Source: Deltaproteobacteria bacterium (lineage in GTDB: Bacteria; Desulfobacterota; Syntrophia; Syntrophales; UBA2185). From it: 47,500 nucleotides of DNA. The notes under the pieces are model-generated. The model did no database searches and had not been told where the DNA came from. It was given only the letters and a program-made list of their open reading frames with translations. Numbering within the stretch: position 1 is the stretch's first letter; each line of letters starts with the position of its first letter. Shown in pieces: positions 1 through 8,100 of the stretch. Location: assembly GCA_016874835.1 (NCBI GenBank), contig VGTB01000002.1, positions 1-47,500 on the forward strand. Direction: 5' to 3'. A program made the translations under genes and the position numbers.

Positions 1-1
1 T

Positions 2-784
2 TCAACGGAATTTATGGCTGATCAATCCATAGCCTGTACCGACATCATACATAGATTTGATTGCCTCTGTGATATAGAGCTTCGCCTCTCTCACTGCCTC
101 GAACACACTTTTCCCTTGAGCGAGAGCTGTGGCAATGGCAGCGGAGAGAATGCATCCCGTTCCGTGTATTTCCTTTGTGCGTATCCTCTCGGCGGAAAAC
201 GTATGGAACCTTTCCCCGTCATAAAGAATATCCACCGCATCACCAGTCAGGTGACCTCCCTTCAACAGCACATTTCTGGCACCGCACCGGACGAGAAATT
301 CCGCCGCCTTCATCATTTCCTGTACGGTATGAATTTCCATCCCTGCCATACCCTCAGCTTCGGGGATATTGGGCGTTACCAGGAGGGCGAGAGGAACCAG
401 CTCACCAAGGAGAACCTCCCTGACCTCGCCGCTGAAAAGTGCCGTGCCTCCCTTCGCCGTCATCACAGGATCAACCACTACTTTGTCAATATCATACTGC
501 CTGATCTTCCTCGCCACCGTCTTTGCAATTTCCGTGGTCATGAGCATCCCCGTTTTGGCGGCATCCACGCCAATATCACCGACAACCGCGTCGAACTGCA
601 TTTCCACGAATGAAGGTGGAACTTCATAAATACCAAGCACTCCGTGCGTGTTCTGAGCCGTGAGAGCAGTAACGACACTCATTCCCATTCCACCCAAAAC
701 GGTGATCGTTTTCAAGTCCGCCTGAATTCCCGCTCCGCCGCTGGAATCAGAACCCGCTATGGTTAAGACCCTTGCCGGCTTCAT
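2..784 (-). CDS. thiD: hydroxymethylpyrimidine / phosphomethylpyrimidine kinase
   Basis: Phosphorylates HMP and then HMP-phosphate to give the pyrimidine diphosphate half of thiamine, in the cytoplasm. The 260-aa protein has the ThiD ribokinase-fold signature at residues 11-25 (GSDSSGGAGIQADLK) and the C-terminal anion-hole motif GTGC with the following alanine-rich helix near residues 208-220. Length is normal for a single-domain ThiD; there is no ThiE fusion. The stop codon lies at bases 2-4, so the gene is complete. It sits 9 bases downstream of the thiamine pyrophosphokinase gene on the same strand, so the two probably form a small thiamine operon. No TPP riboswitch was recognised upstream of the pair. 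Confidence 0.95.
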   Translation of the reverse strand: MKPARVLTIAGSDSSGGAGIQADLKTITVLGGMGMSVVTALTAQNTHGVLGIYEVPPSFVEMQFDAVVGDIGVDAAKTGMLMTTEIAKTVARKIRQYDIDKVVVDPVMTAKGGTALFSGEVREVLLGELVPLALLVTPNIPEAEGMAGMEIHTVQEMMKAAEFLVRCGARNVLLKGGHLTGDAVDILYDGERFHTFSAERIRTKEIHGTGCILSAAIATALAQGKSVFEAVREAKLYITEAIKSMYDVGTGYGLISHKFR

Positions 785-793
785 GTATCCTCC

Positions 794-1456
794 TCAAGGA
801 AGATTTCCCGTTTTAAAATACCTGATCACCAAAAGCTGCCCGGTACCCACTTTCACGATACCCCTGGACGCAATCAAACGATTGCTTATGCCATAGGGCA
901 CCCCCATCTCCATCACTCCGTTTTCAAGGGGATACTCGAACCCCTCAAGGCGAATGCCCGTAGCCATGCCGGAGACGGGAAGAAGCGATACGGTCTGTCC
1001 TTCTTCTCCCTCGATGATATGCTCCCCGGTCACGAGGAATACCTCACACCACTCATCAACCAACAGGACCTGTATGCCCTTCTTCTCACCTGCAATCAGC
1101 AGCGATATGTTGGCAAGCACATGATCTATACGGGTGCCGAAGGCACCGAATATATAAATCTTCTCAGGCTCCATTCCGAATGCATATTCCAAGGCCAGCT
1201 GGGTGTCCGTCTCATCCTTTTTTTCCGGATACCTGAGTATCCGGCTCCCCCGCTCCTCAAAGTAGCGGGTGATCTCTCGACTGAGGGAGTCCATGTCCCC
1301 TATAATCACACCGGGTATCAGACCAAGGGCATGCATATGTCTTGCCCCACCGTCAGCACAGATTATCTCCACAGGGTCCAGCTCGGCTATCTTTACGCGT
1401 AAAAAATCAGGATCCCCTATCTGACCCCCAGTGATGACAAAGACAACCTTTTTCAT
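794..1456 (-). CDS. thiN: thiamine pyrophosphokinase
   Basis: Transfers pyrophosphate from ATP to thiamine, making the active cofactor TPP. From the start chosen here the protein has 220 residues, with the family motifs ADGGARH at about 34-40 and GDMDS at about 53-57, which bind nucleotide and metal. An ATG at 1462 is also in frame, but the AGAGGGA ribosome binding site directly abuts it and is correctly spaced for the ATG at 1456. Together with thiD next door this suggests thiamine salvage; de novo genes such as thiC are not in the window. The C-terminal part (SNRLIAS, then a short strand-rich end) matches the TPP-kinase thiamine-binding domain. Confidence 0.9.
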   Translation of the reverse strand: MKKVVFVITGGQIGDPDFLRVKIAELDPVEIICADGGARHMHALGLIPGVIIGDMDSLSREITRYFEERGSRILRYPEKKDETDTQLALEYAFGMEPEKIYIFGAFGTRIDHVLANISLLIAGEKKGIQVLLVDEWCEVFLVTGEHIIEGEEGQTVSLLPVSGMATGIRLEGFEYPLENGVMEMGVPYGISNRLIASRGIVKVGTGQLLVIRYFKTGNLP

Positions 1457-1500
1457 GGACATTCCCTCTTTACGATGAAAACAGCCTCCGCATATTCCCC

Positions 1501-1516
1501 CCTTTAGAAAGGGGAG
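1501..1516. repeat. GC-rich perfect hairpin, possible dispersed palindrome
   Basis: CCCCTT and AAGGGG form a perfect six-base stem around a TAGA loop, flanked by more C and G on either side. There is no T-run after it on either strand, so it does not look like an intrinsic terminator. Short C-run/G-run palindromes of this kind are often dispersed many times in deltaproteobacterial genomes; whether this one is repeated cannot be seen from one window. Confidence 0.4.
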
Positions 1517-1667
1517 GCCTTAACCTTCTACTGAATTGTAAATGGTATTATTCTATCAAATAACTGCCACAAAGGAAATTTATATCGGGAGTGAGTATTG
1601 ACCTGCCCGGGGCGGGGGTAGAAGCTTTTGAAATATGACGCAGCGCGTCAATGCAATTCGGAATCCC

Positions 1668-2432
1668 TCAGGCAATTCTGAAGACGTTCTTGGTATTTTG
1701 GGAGGTTACATATGCCAGTTCGTCAAAAGAAAGGCCTTTTATCTCTGCCACTTTTTGAGCAGTGTGAATGATATAGGCCGGTTCATTTCTCTTTCCCCGG
1801 AAGGGATGAGGGGTCAGGTAAGGCGCATCCGTTTCCAGAAGAAGACTGGTCAGGGGAATGTTTCTCACCACTCCCTGAAGTGTATCTGATTTTCCGAACG
1901 TGACCGCACCGGGAATGGAAATATGAAATCCCATATCGAGGCATTTCCTGGCCATCCTGTCGTCCCCGGAAAAACAATGGACAACCCCCCCCTGCACCCC
2001 CTTCCACGATTTCAGCATTTCCAGGGTTTCCCTGTGTGCTTCCCGATCGTGGATGATGATCGGCAACCCGATTTCCCACGCCAGCTCCAACTGTTCGCCA
2101 AACCTTCGTACCTGCACATCACGGGGAGAAAGATTGCGGAAGAAATCGAGACCGATTTCTCCGAAGGCGACAACCTTTTCCCTCTTTGCCATTACTTTCA
2201 GTTCATCATAGGTAGACTGGCCTATGCTCTTGACTTCATGAGGATGAATACCAATCGCCGCATAAACAGCTTTATACTTCGCCGCAATGGAAATCGCCTT
2301 TCCACAATCATCGAGGGTCGTACCGACCGTAATGATCAAATCGACCCCCGCAGATTCTGCCCTTCGGATGACCGCCTCCCTGTCGCGGTCAAACTCTCTC
2401 ATTTCCAGGTGCGCGTGCGAATCAATCAGCAT
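1668..2432 (-). CDS. tatD: TatD-family metal-dependent hydrolase
   Basis: TatD-type TIM-barrel hydrolase of the amidohydrolase superfamily; family members act as metal-dependent DNases or 3'-5' exonucleases. About 254 residues. Visible metal ligands in order are DSHAH at residues 4-8, GEIGLD near 91-96, HDREAH in the middle, VVHCFSGD, and LLETDAPYL near the end. A TTG at 2438 is also in frame, but the ATG at 2432 starts exactly at the conserved MLIDSHAH. The start lies 39 bases downstream of a 51-codon small gene, so they are probably co-transcribed. About 205 bases separate it from thiN downstream, and no clear terminator lies between. Confidence 0.93.
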   Translation of the reverse strand: MLIDSHAHLEMREFDRDREAVIRRAESAGVDLIITVGTTLDDCGKAISIAAKYKAVYAAIGIHPHEVKSIGQSTYDELKVMAKREKVVAFGEIGLDFFRNLSPRDVQVRRFGEQLELAWEIGLPIIIHDREAHRETLEMLKSWKGVQGGVVHCFSGDDRMARKCLDMGFHISIPGAVTFGKSDTLQGVVRNIPLTSLLLETDAPYLTPHPFRGKRNEPAYIIHTAQKVAEIKGLSFDELAYVTSQNTKNVFRIA

Positions 2433-2471
2433 CGTCAATCATTTCGACCAACAAATTTTCAGATCCCGATG

Positions 2472-2627
2472 TCACTCTACGGTGACCTCATCCGCACATG
2501 AGGAAACGTCGGGAAGACCCGAAAGATATTTCTGCAGTTTCTCCTCGGAAATTTCACCATCCAGCAACTTTTTAGTGATTATTCTCTTATCAGTTTCACC
2601 TTCGCATCCTACATATTTATCTTTCAT
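2472..2627 (-). CDS. small conserved-looking protein, 51 aa, unknown function
   Basis: A 51-codon gene starting MKDKYVGCEGETDKR and ending in an acidic tail. The start has a strong GGAGG eight bases upstream of the ATG, and an AT-rich promoter with a perfect TATAAT lies further upstream. It has two cysteines (positions 8 and 44), no membrane segment and a mixed-charge helical middle (LLDGEISEEKLQKYL). It lies just upstream of tatD on the same strand. I do not recognise the family. The excellent ribosome binding site, clean promoter and stop just before tatD make it more credible than a chance ORF. Confidence 0.6.
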   Translation of the reverse strand: MKDKYVGCEGETDKRIITKKLLDGEISEEKLQKYLSGLPDVSSCADEVTVE

Positions 2628-2670
2628 GATGGCTCCTCCCACGTGATAATATTTTCAGGGCATTTTTTTT

Positions 2671-2697
2671 ATTATATTTTTCTCATTTTTTCAACAA
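2671..2697 (-). promoter_or_regulatory. candidate sigma-70 promoter for the small gene and tatD
   Basis: On the minus strand a perfect -10 TATAAT (2671-2676) follows a TTGTTG-like -35 (2692-2697) with a 15-base, A-rich spacer. The -10 is strong; the -35 is weak and the spacer short. Transcription would begin about 40 bases before the 51-codon gene. Confidence 0.4.
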
Positions 2698-2719
2698 ATA
2701 CTCAAGAATGGTAAACTCC

Positions 2720-2746
2720 TTGACAGGGCCGATGACATTCTATAAG
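2720..2746 (+). promoter_or_regulatory. candidate promoter for the membrane-protein gene
   Basis: TTGACA (2720-2725) and TATAAG (2741-2746) with a 15-base spacer, about 90 bases before the preferred ATG of the downstream membrane protein. The -35 is perfect, but the spacer is two bases shorter than ideal. Confidence 0.35.
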
Positions 2747-2835
2747 TTTTCAAAAAGTCACTGAACTGAATATTGCACAACAATATTCATTTCTTTTCAG
2801 AAGTGCTTCTGATAACCGGAAGACACGGATACGCT

Positions 2836-3726
2836 ATGAACTCGGGACCGGTGCCACATACACGTAAGTGGCCATGGCATGGTTGGCTTGGTGCAGGACT
2901 GGCCGTCACCTTCTGGATACTCAACTGGACACTGTCAGGACCCCGCACCCACTGGGGGTTTTTCCCCATGTGGCTGGGGTACTGTCTTACCGTGGACGCG
3001 CTCGTTTTCAAAAGAAAAGGAGATTCCATGCTTACCCGCAGTCCCGCGGCATACATCGCCCTCTTTTTCCTCTCGGTACCGGCATGGTGGCTTTTCGAAG
3101 TGATCAACTGGCGGACGCAAAACTGGTATTACGTAGGTGAAGAACATATATCGGACATTGAATATTTTCTGCTGTCTTCACTGAGCTTTTCCACCGTGAT
3201 GCCCGCCGTGTTCGGAACAGCGGAACTGGCCGGTACTTTCCTCCGGATGAAAAAAATAAATCGCGGCCCCGCGCTCACACTGACACCGGCAGTGTTGCTT
3301 TCACTCTTTATCGCCGGAGTGGTCATGCTGTTTCTGCTCCTTGCCTGGCCCATCTATTTCTTTCCCTTCGTCTGGCTTTCCCTGTATTTCATGCTGGATC
3401 CCCTCAACGTCTGGCTCGGAAACCGGTCACTACTCCAGTATATCGCTCATGGTGACTGGCGACCGGTAATCGCCCTATGGGCAGGATGTATCGTGTGCGG
3501 TTTCTTCTGGGAGATGTGGAATGTCTATTCCTTCCCGAAATGGATTTACCGCATCCCATTCTTCGATTTCCTGCACATTTTCGAAATGCCCATACTGGGG
3601 TATCTGGGTTATTTACCCTTTTCAATGGAGCTGTTCGCGCTGTACCATTTGACAACGGGTTTCATCGGGATTAGAAAGTTTCAGGACTATATCCAGGTGT
3701 CCCCCGGAGAGGACAAACGCATCTAA
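2836..3726 (+). CDS. polytopic membrane protein of unknown function
   Basis: About 296 residues with roughly eight hydrophobic segments: near 13-35, 45-62, 72-95, 105-130, 145-168, 170-195, 212-235 and 250-280. Polar features kept between segments include FWEMWN and a Tyr/Pro-rich stretch after it (FEMPILGYLGYLPF), which look like conserved loop or pore residues. An ORF begins at 2773, but the ATG at 2836 starts just before the basic N-terminus and first membrane segment. Neither start has a convincing ribosome binding site. It is followed by an enolase-superfamily gene 51 bases downstream on the same strand. I do not recognise a named family; transport or membrane-enzyme roles are equally possible. 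Confidence 0.7.
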   Translation: MNSGPVPHTRKWPWHGWLGAGLAVTFWILNWTLSGPRTHWGFFPMWLGYCLTVDALVFKRKGDSMLTRSPAAYIALFFLSVPAWWLFEVINWRTQNWYYVGEEHISDIEYFLLSSLSFSTVMPAVFGTAELAGTFLRMKKINRGPALTLTPAVLLSLFIAGVVMLFLLLAWPIYFFPFVWLSLYFMLDPLNVWLGNRSLLQYIAHGDWRPVIALWAGCIVCGFFWEMWNVYSFPKWIYRIPFFDFLHIFEMPILGYLGYLPFSMELFALYHLTTGFIGIRKFQDYIQVSPGEDKRI

Positions 3727-3777
3727 AATCATGAACAGGTCGATAATTTGCCCACCGCAAAGTAGGAGAACGCTCTT

Positions 3778-5010
3778 ATGAAGATATCAACGATTGAACT
3801 CTTCCATGTGTCCGTACCGCTTAAGCACACCTTCTGGCCTACATGGATTCCCGGCTATCCGCAAACCCACAATAACTTCACCCTCATAAAAATCATCACC
3901 GATGAAGGCATCGAGGGATATTCCGCAGGAACCGCCATGGGAACGGAGAGACAGGGACTGGGAGACCTGATAGGGGGCTATCTGATCGGCGCCGATCCCA
4001 CAGATATCGACAGTGTTCAGGGTCTCCTGAAACAGGCGGGCTCCCTGGGATGGCGTAATTTCTGGATCGAGCCGGCCTGCTGGGATATCATCGGAAAGAG
4101 CCAGGGGAAGCCTGTATATGAAATACTCGGTGGCATGGCTAAACCCATTCCCGCATATTGTTCTACCGGTGAGATGCATGAACCCGAAAGGAGGGTGGAC
4201 GAGCTCTTCGCCATGAGGGCACGGGGATTCCGGACAGCCAAGCTCAGGGTAAAAAACAGAGAACTCAAAGATGATATAAGGCATATAGAACTGATCAGGA
4301 AAGGGGTCGGAGACTCTCTTGTCCTGGGTGTGGATGCCAATCAGGGTTGGCTGGTGACGATTGTGGATAAGATCCCTGCATGGGATATGGAACGGGCGAC
4401 TGAGTTCGCGAAAGCCTGCCGTGTCAATGACATTCAATGGCTTGAAGAACCACTGGACTCAAAGGACTACGATGGCAACGCGGCTCTTAAAAGAATGGCC
4501 ATAGTGAAGATCGCCGGGGCGGAACTGAACTACGGCTGGGACGAGATTAAGATCATGTTTGAGAAGGACTGTTTCGACATCTACCAGCCTGATGCCACCT
4601 TTGCGGGAGGCATCGCCCAGGTGATGAAAGTAATTCACGCCTGCCGGGAAAAGGAAAGAGCATTCACACCCCACACCTGGACAAACGGGATCGGGTTCTA
4701 CATCAACTGGAACATGGCCCTCGCGGACAGGAGAAACACGCTCCCCCTGGAGTATCCCCTGGAAGAACCCTCGTGGGTGCCGGAGTTCAGAGAGGGTATC
4801 ATAGATCCCGTATTCCCCGATCAAGACGGCATGCTCCAGCCATTCACGAAACCGGGACTCGGGTTCGAAATCAACCAGGGCCTTCTGAGAAAGTACGGAA
4901 AACGATTCTTTAAGATCACCGAAACCCGGCTGAAGCTCAAGATAATCAGACAGAAAGGCATCAAAGCGGCTCTCAGCCTCAAGAAAAGGAAAGAGAGCCA
5001 ACAGAGATAA
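3778..5010 (+). CDS. mandelate racemase / muconate lactonizing enzyme family protein
   Basis: Enolase-superfamily enzyme of 410 residues that would abstract a proton alpha to a carboxylate with help from a divalent metal. The barrel shows the expected residues: lysines in the AKLRVK motif (155, 159), metal ligands D186 (VDANQ), E223/E224 (LEEP) and E249 (GAE), then D272 (QPD) and H299 (TPHTW), which suggest the His-Asp dyad of the mandelate-racemase subgroup. The N-terminal capping domain is present. An AGGAGA ribosome binding site lies eight to nine bases before the ATG. The C-terminus (after about 365) is longer and more basic than usual. The substrate cannot be read from the sequence; the neighbouring crotonase-fold gene hints at acid or acyl metabolism. 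Confidence 0.85.
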   Translation: MKISTIELFHVSVPLKHTFWPTWIPGYPQTHNNFTLIKIITDEGIEGYSAGTAMGTERQGLGDLIGGYLIGADPTDIDSVQGLLKQAGSLGWRNFWIEPACWDIIGKSQGKPVYEILGGMAKPIPAYCSTGEMHEPERRVDELFAMRARGFRTAKLRVKNRELKDDIRHIELIRKGVGDSLVLGVDANQGWLVTIVDKIPAWDMERATEFAKACRVNDIQWLEEPLDSKDYDGNAALKRMAIVKIAGAELNYGWDEIKIMFEKDCFDIYQPDATFAGGIAQVMKVIHACREKERAFTPHTWTNGIGFYINWNMALADRRNTLPLEYPLEEPSWVPEFREGIIDPVFPDQDGMLQPFTKPGLGFEINQGLLRKYGKRFFKITETRLKLKIIRQKGIKAALSLKKRKESQQR

Positions 5011-5093
5011 CATCGGTATCCCTCTCATATGAAAAACTGGTTTCAAAGTTATTGCAAGACAAATGAAGTCTCTTACAATCGCGGAGGTAAACC

Positions 5094-5870
5094 ATGAACT
5101 ACCAATACATCGCCTTTGGTCAGGCTAATGCCATCGGAACGATCACGCTCAATCACCCGGAAAAAAGAAACGCCCTTTCCCTCAACATGATCAGAGAGCT
5201 CCATACTCTCTTAGACGACCTCAAAGAGCAAAGCGACATAAAAGTTGTGATCGTCAGAGGTGCGGGCAAGATATTTTCCTCAGGTCATGACCTTTCGGAA
5301 ATGATCAACCGTTCATTGACAGACTACAGGGAAGTATTTTACACGTGCAGCACATTCATGCAGAAAATACAGGACATGCCGCAACCCTTCATCGCTCAGG
5401 TCCATGGTATAGCCACCGCTGCCGGTTGTCAGTTGGTCGCTGCCTGCGATTTAGCCGTCGCGGAGGAAGGAGCGCTTTTCGGAACCCCCGGTGTCAGGTT
5501 GGGCGTTTTCTGTACAACCCCGGCAATACCCGTAGTCCGCGCAGTGGGAAGAAAACGTGCCTTGGAAATGCTCTTCACCGGACGTCTCGTTCCTGCCAGG
5601 GAAGCGCAACAATGGGGGCTTGTCAACAGGGTCGTCCCGTTGGAAAAGCTGGAAGAAGAAACGAAGGCGTTGGCCGAAAAGATTGCCGAGGCAAGTCCCC
5701 TTACTCTCCAGATAGGCAAGCAGGCTTTTTACGCCCAGGTGAATCTGAGTGATGCCCAGGCCTACAACCTTGGCAACGAGGTTATGATAAGCAACCTCTT
5801 TGCTCAAGACGCCAGGGAGGGTATCTCCGCATTTCTCGAAAAGAGGAAACCTTTATGGACGGGGAGGTAA
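5094..5870 (+). CDS. crotonase-fold protein (enoyl-CoA hydratase/isomerase family, ECHDC3-like)
   Basis: A 258-residue crotonase-superfamily protein. The oxyanion-hole segments are present (FSSGHDL near 63-69 and GIATAAGCQLVAACD near 106-120), so acyl-CoA binding is expected. In true hydratases one catalytic Glu sits in GGGCEL and another in PEVKLG; here these positions read GCQL and PGVRLG, so both are absent. This resembles the ECHDC3 type, whose reaction is poorly defined. GCGGAGG lies seven bases before the ATG. Its stop overlaps the ribosome binding site of the patatin-like lipoprotein gene, so the two are tightly coupled. Calling it a functional enoyl-CoA hydratase would be unsafe. Confidence 0.85.
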   Translation: MNYQYIAFGQANAIGTITLNHPEKRNALSLNMIRELHTLLDDLKEQSDIKVVIVRGAGKIFSSGHDLSEMINRSLTDYREVFYTCSTFMQKIQDMPQPFIAQVHGIATAAGCQLVAACDLAVAEEGALFGTPGVRLGVFCTTPAIPVVRAVGRKRALEMLFTGRLVPAREAQQWGLVNRVVPLEKLEEETKALAEKIAEASPLTLQIGKQAFYAQVNLSDAQAYNLGNEVMISNLFAQDAREGISAFLEKRKPLWTGR

Positions 5871-5871
5871 T

Positions 5872-7284
5872 ATGCCGCTTTGCCGGATTTCAGCGTACCA
5901 CGGCGTTTGCCGAATATTCCTGATACTCACAGCAGCAGCAATCTTATCCGGCTGTACTGCTCACTACCTCAAGAATCCTAAATCGGAAACCGTTCCGCAA
6001 TATCAGCTTTTGAAAAACAAGTTATCTTCCGGGGATCGTTCCGACAGGCTCCTTCTCATTCTCGCCTTCTCCGGCGGTGGTACTCGCGCCGCGGCTCTCT
6101 CCTATGGAGTTCTGGAGGCCATGGCCAGGATCGAACTGCCCGGTCCCACCGAGTACGTCGACAAAAAGCCTTCTCTGAAGAGGCGATCTCTGCTGGATGA
6201 AGTTGATGTGATTTCCTCTGTATCCGGCGGCAGTTTTACGGCGGCCTATTACGGACTGCATGGCGAAAACATCTTCAAAGACTTTCGATCCCGCTTTCTT
6301 ATTCAAAATCACCAGACGAACCTCTTCCTGAGTGTTGTGAACCCCATGAACTGGCCAAGGCTCATGTCGCCGCGCTTCGGGAGGAGTGACCTTGCCCAGG
6401 AATACTACGATTCGGTGCTCTTCCAAAACGCAACCCTGGGCGATCTCATAAAGGGAAAGGGGCCTGCTGTCTTTATTCTCGCCACAGACGCCATCGACGG
6501 CCTGAGTTTTTCCTTCACACCGGCTCAGTTCGCATTGATATGCTCTGATTTTGAGAAATTCCCCGTTTCCCGTGCGGTAGCTGCATCCGCTGCCGTCCCG
6601 GGACTCTTCACGCCGATCATACTGCGAAACTATGCCGGTCAGTGCAATACAAAGACACCGACCTGGATGTCACAGGCCATCGGTAATCCCGACGTGACTA
6701 ACCGGGCTTATCATGTAGCCCTGAGAATGAAAACCTATCTCGATCCTGAATCCAAACCATATATCCATCTGGTTGATGGCGGTGTGTCGGACAACCTCGG
6801 CCTGCGCGGTTTTATGGATTCCATCGCAATCCGTGGAGGTTTTAGAGAATCGCTCGAAATGGCAGGCCTTGAAAAGACCGGACAGGTCGTATTCATCATT
6901 GTTGATGCCGCAACCAAGACAAAAGCTCACTGGCATCTCTATGACGAAATCCCGGGTTTGGGGGACATAGTGAGGGCATCATCATCTCACATGATCAACA
7001 AATACAACTTCGAGATCATCGACTCCCTTCGGCGGTATACCCTCGAATGGTCCGCTGGAGATCTCGCCGCCGGACGGAGGCCGATCGATTTCTCCATCAT
7101 CCACATAGCGTTCGACTACCTCCCGGACAGAAAGGAACGCGAATATTTTCAAAATATCCCCACCACCTTATACCTGTCGGAAGAACAGGTCGACAGGTTG
7201 AGGGATGTTGCCGGTCGTCTTCTCCGCTCATCCGAAACATTCCGGAGGCTGGTAAGAGACCTGGGAGGAAAAATTCCCGATTGA
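5872..7284 (+). CDS. patatin-like phospholipase, lipoprotein
   Basis: A 470-residue exported lipoprotein with a patatin-type serine hydrolase domain. The N-terminus has a hydrophobic segment and lipobox LSGC with the lipidated cysteine at 28. The domain then shows the oxyanion-hole glycines (SGGGTR, 67-72), the nucleophile motif SVSGGS (Ser118) and the catalytic aspartate in VDGG (Asp302), so the Ser-Asp dyad is intact. An upstream in-frame start at 5800 lies inside the previous gene; the ATG at 5872 has GGGGAGGT just ahead and gives the signal peptide. It starts one base after the crotonase stop. The likely role is lipid deacylation at the cell envelope. Confidence 0.88.
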   Translation: MPLCRISAYHGVCRIFLILTAAAILSGCTAHYLKNPKSETVPQYQLLKNKLSSGDRSDRLLLILAFSGGGTRAAALSYGVLEAMARIELPGPTEYVDKKPSLKRRSLLDEVDVISSVSGGSFTAAYYGLHGENIFKDFRSRFLIQNHQTNLFLSVVNPMNWPRLMSPRFGRSDLAQEYYDSVLFQNATLGDLIKGKGPAVFILATDAIDGLSFSFTPAQFALICSDFEKFPVSRAVAASAAVPGLFTPIILRNYAGQCNTKTPTWMSQAIGNPDVTNRAYHVALRMKTYLDPESKPYIHLVDGGVSDNLGLRGFMDSIAIRGGFRESLEMAGLEKTGQVVFIIVDAATKTKAHWHLYDEIPGLGDIVRASSSHMINKYNFEIIDSLRRYTLEWSAGDLAAGRRPIDFSIIHIAFDYLPDRKEREYFQNIPTTLYLSEEQVDRLRDVAGRLLRSSETFRRLVRDLGGKIPD

Positions 7285-7530
7285 CAGAGAACTGCCTTTT
7301 AGGAACAGCGGAAGCATATAGGTCTCTGCTTCTTCACAAAACAAAGCATCAGGCAAATCTGAATATTCTTTAAGCTTTCTATTGATAATCCTCATTGATA
7401 TTTCAACAGATCGCCACGTCACACCACGGCTTTGCCTTGTGGCTTCGGTTCACACACTCTTCGCGATAACCTGAGAGTAATTATGCAAAGACTTTAATAC
7501 TTGACATTTATTCCACAGGTACTGAACCAA
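7285..7530. other. intergenic stretch between convergent genes
   Basis: About 245 bases between the patatin gene and the DUF3124 gene, which converge here. A minus-strand ORF covers part of it but runs into the patatin gene and has no clear ribosome binding site. No strong terminator with a T-run was found for either gene. No RNA gene is recognised. Confidence 0.4.
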
Positions 7531-8069
7531 TTATTTCATCTCCCTGATGACCTTCCCTTTGCTTAAGAATGACAGACCATAGTTTGTTTCACAGTTCACC
7601 ATCACCGATTCCACTAAAGGCTCCGTGACGGCAACATCCGAAATCCGTTCGATCAAAAAATTGGCGCCTGTTCCACTCTGGTCACTCTTGGGAATAAAAA
7701 AGGTCGTTGCCCCCAAGGGACCTAATATACGCTCCTGTGTTGTAAATTCTTTCACCAATTTCCCATCATTGTCAAAATAAAGAACTCTTGTGACCCTGAT
7801 AGAATTTTTCACATCCGTATTGTGTATGGCAAGAAATGCACTCAAATCGAACAGTCTTCTATTGTCCCGACAGGGAATATTCGAATAAATCGGAACATAA
7901 AGTACCTGCCCTTTTACCTTGTTCACATCTGAATCTTTAATTGTCAAATGATCAACAGAAAATTCCATATTTGGCTTTTTTTATCGCTCACGGGCGCCGT
8001 ATTACTTGTGCATGACAAAAGGTTGATGGTTATCAAAAGTATGAACAGTATTTGGGACGCTCTCCTCAT
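7531..8069 (-). CDS. DUF3124 lipoprotein, split by a one-base frameshift
   Basis: The long frame (145 codons from 7968) is a DUF3124 domain, with strands such as GQVLYVPIYSNI, LVKEF and GLSFLSKGKVI. Its natural N-terminus lies upstream in another frame: an ATG at 8069 behind GGAGTGAG encodes a lipoprotein signal ending LLSC (Cys20) and continues to codon 29. The two frames meet at a run of seven A's (7976-7982 as T's on the plus strand). Adding one A restores a continuous reading, SDKKKPN then MEFSVDH. So the gene is broken by a deletion, altered by a sequencing error, or expressed by slippage on the A-run. The domain itself has no other damage. Function of DUF3124 is unknown. Confidence 0.75.
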
Positions 8070-8100
8070 GTAATCTCACTCCTTTCTTAAGGTATAAATA

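Noticed and set aside
1570-1665. GC-rich stretches GACGCAGCGCGTC and CCCGGGGCGGGGG between tatD and thiN as terminator
   Set aside because: Short stems and no poly-T tail; not a reliable terminator.
3787-4437. Long minus-strand ORF opposite the enolase-superfamily gene
   Set aside because: Shadow of the real plus-strand gene: no ribosome binding site, no family resemblance and codon use that simply mirrors the sense gene.
5052-5079. TTGCAA-16-TACAAT promoter-like sequence before the crotonase gene
   Set aside because: The predicted start would fall inside the ribosome binding site of that gene, so it is unlikely to drive it.
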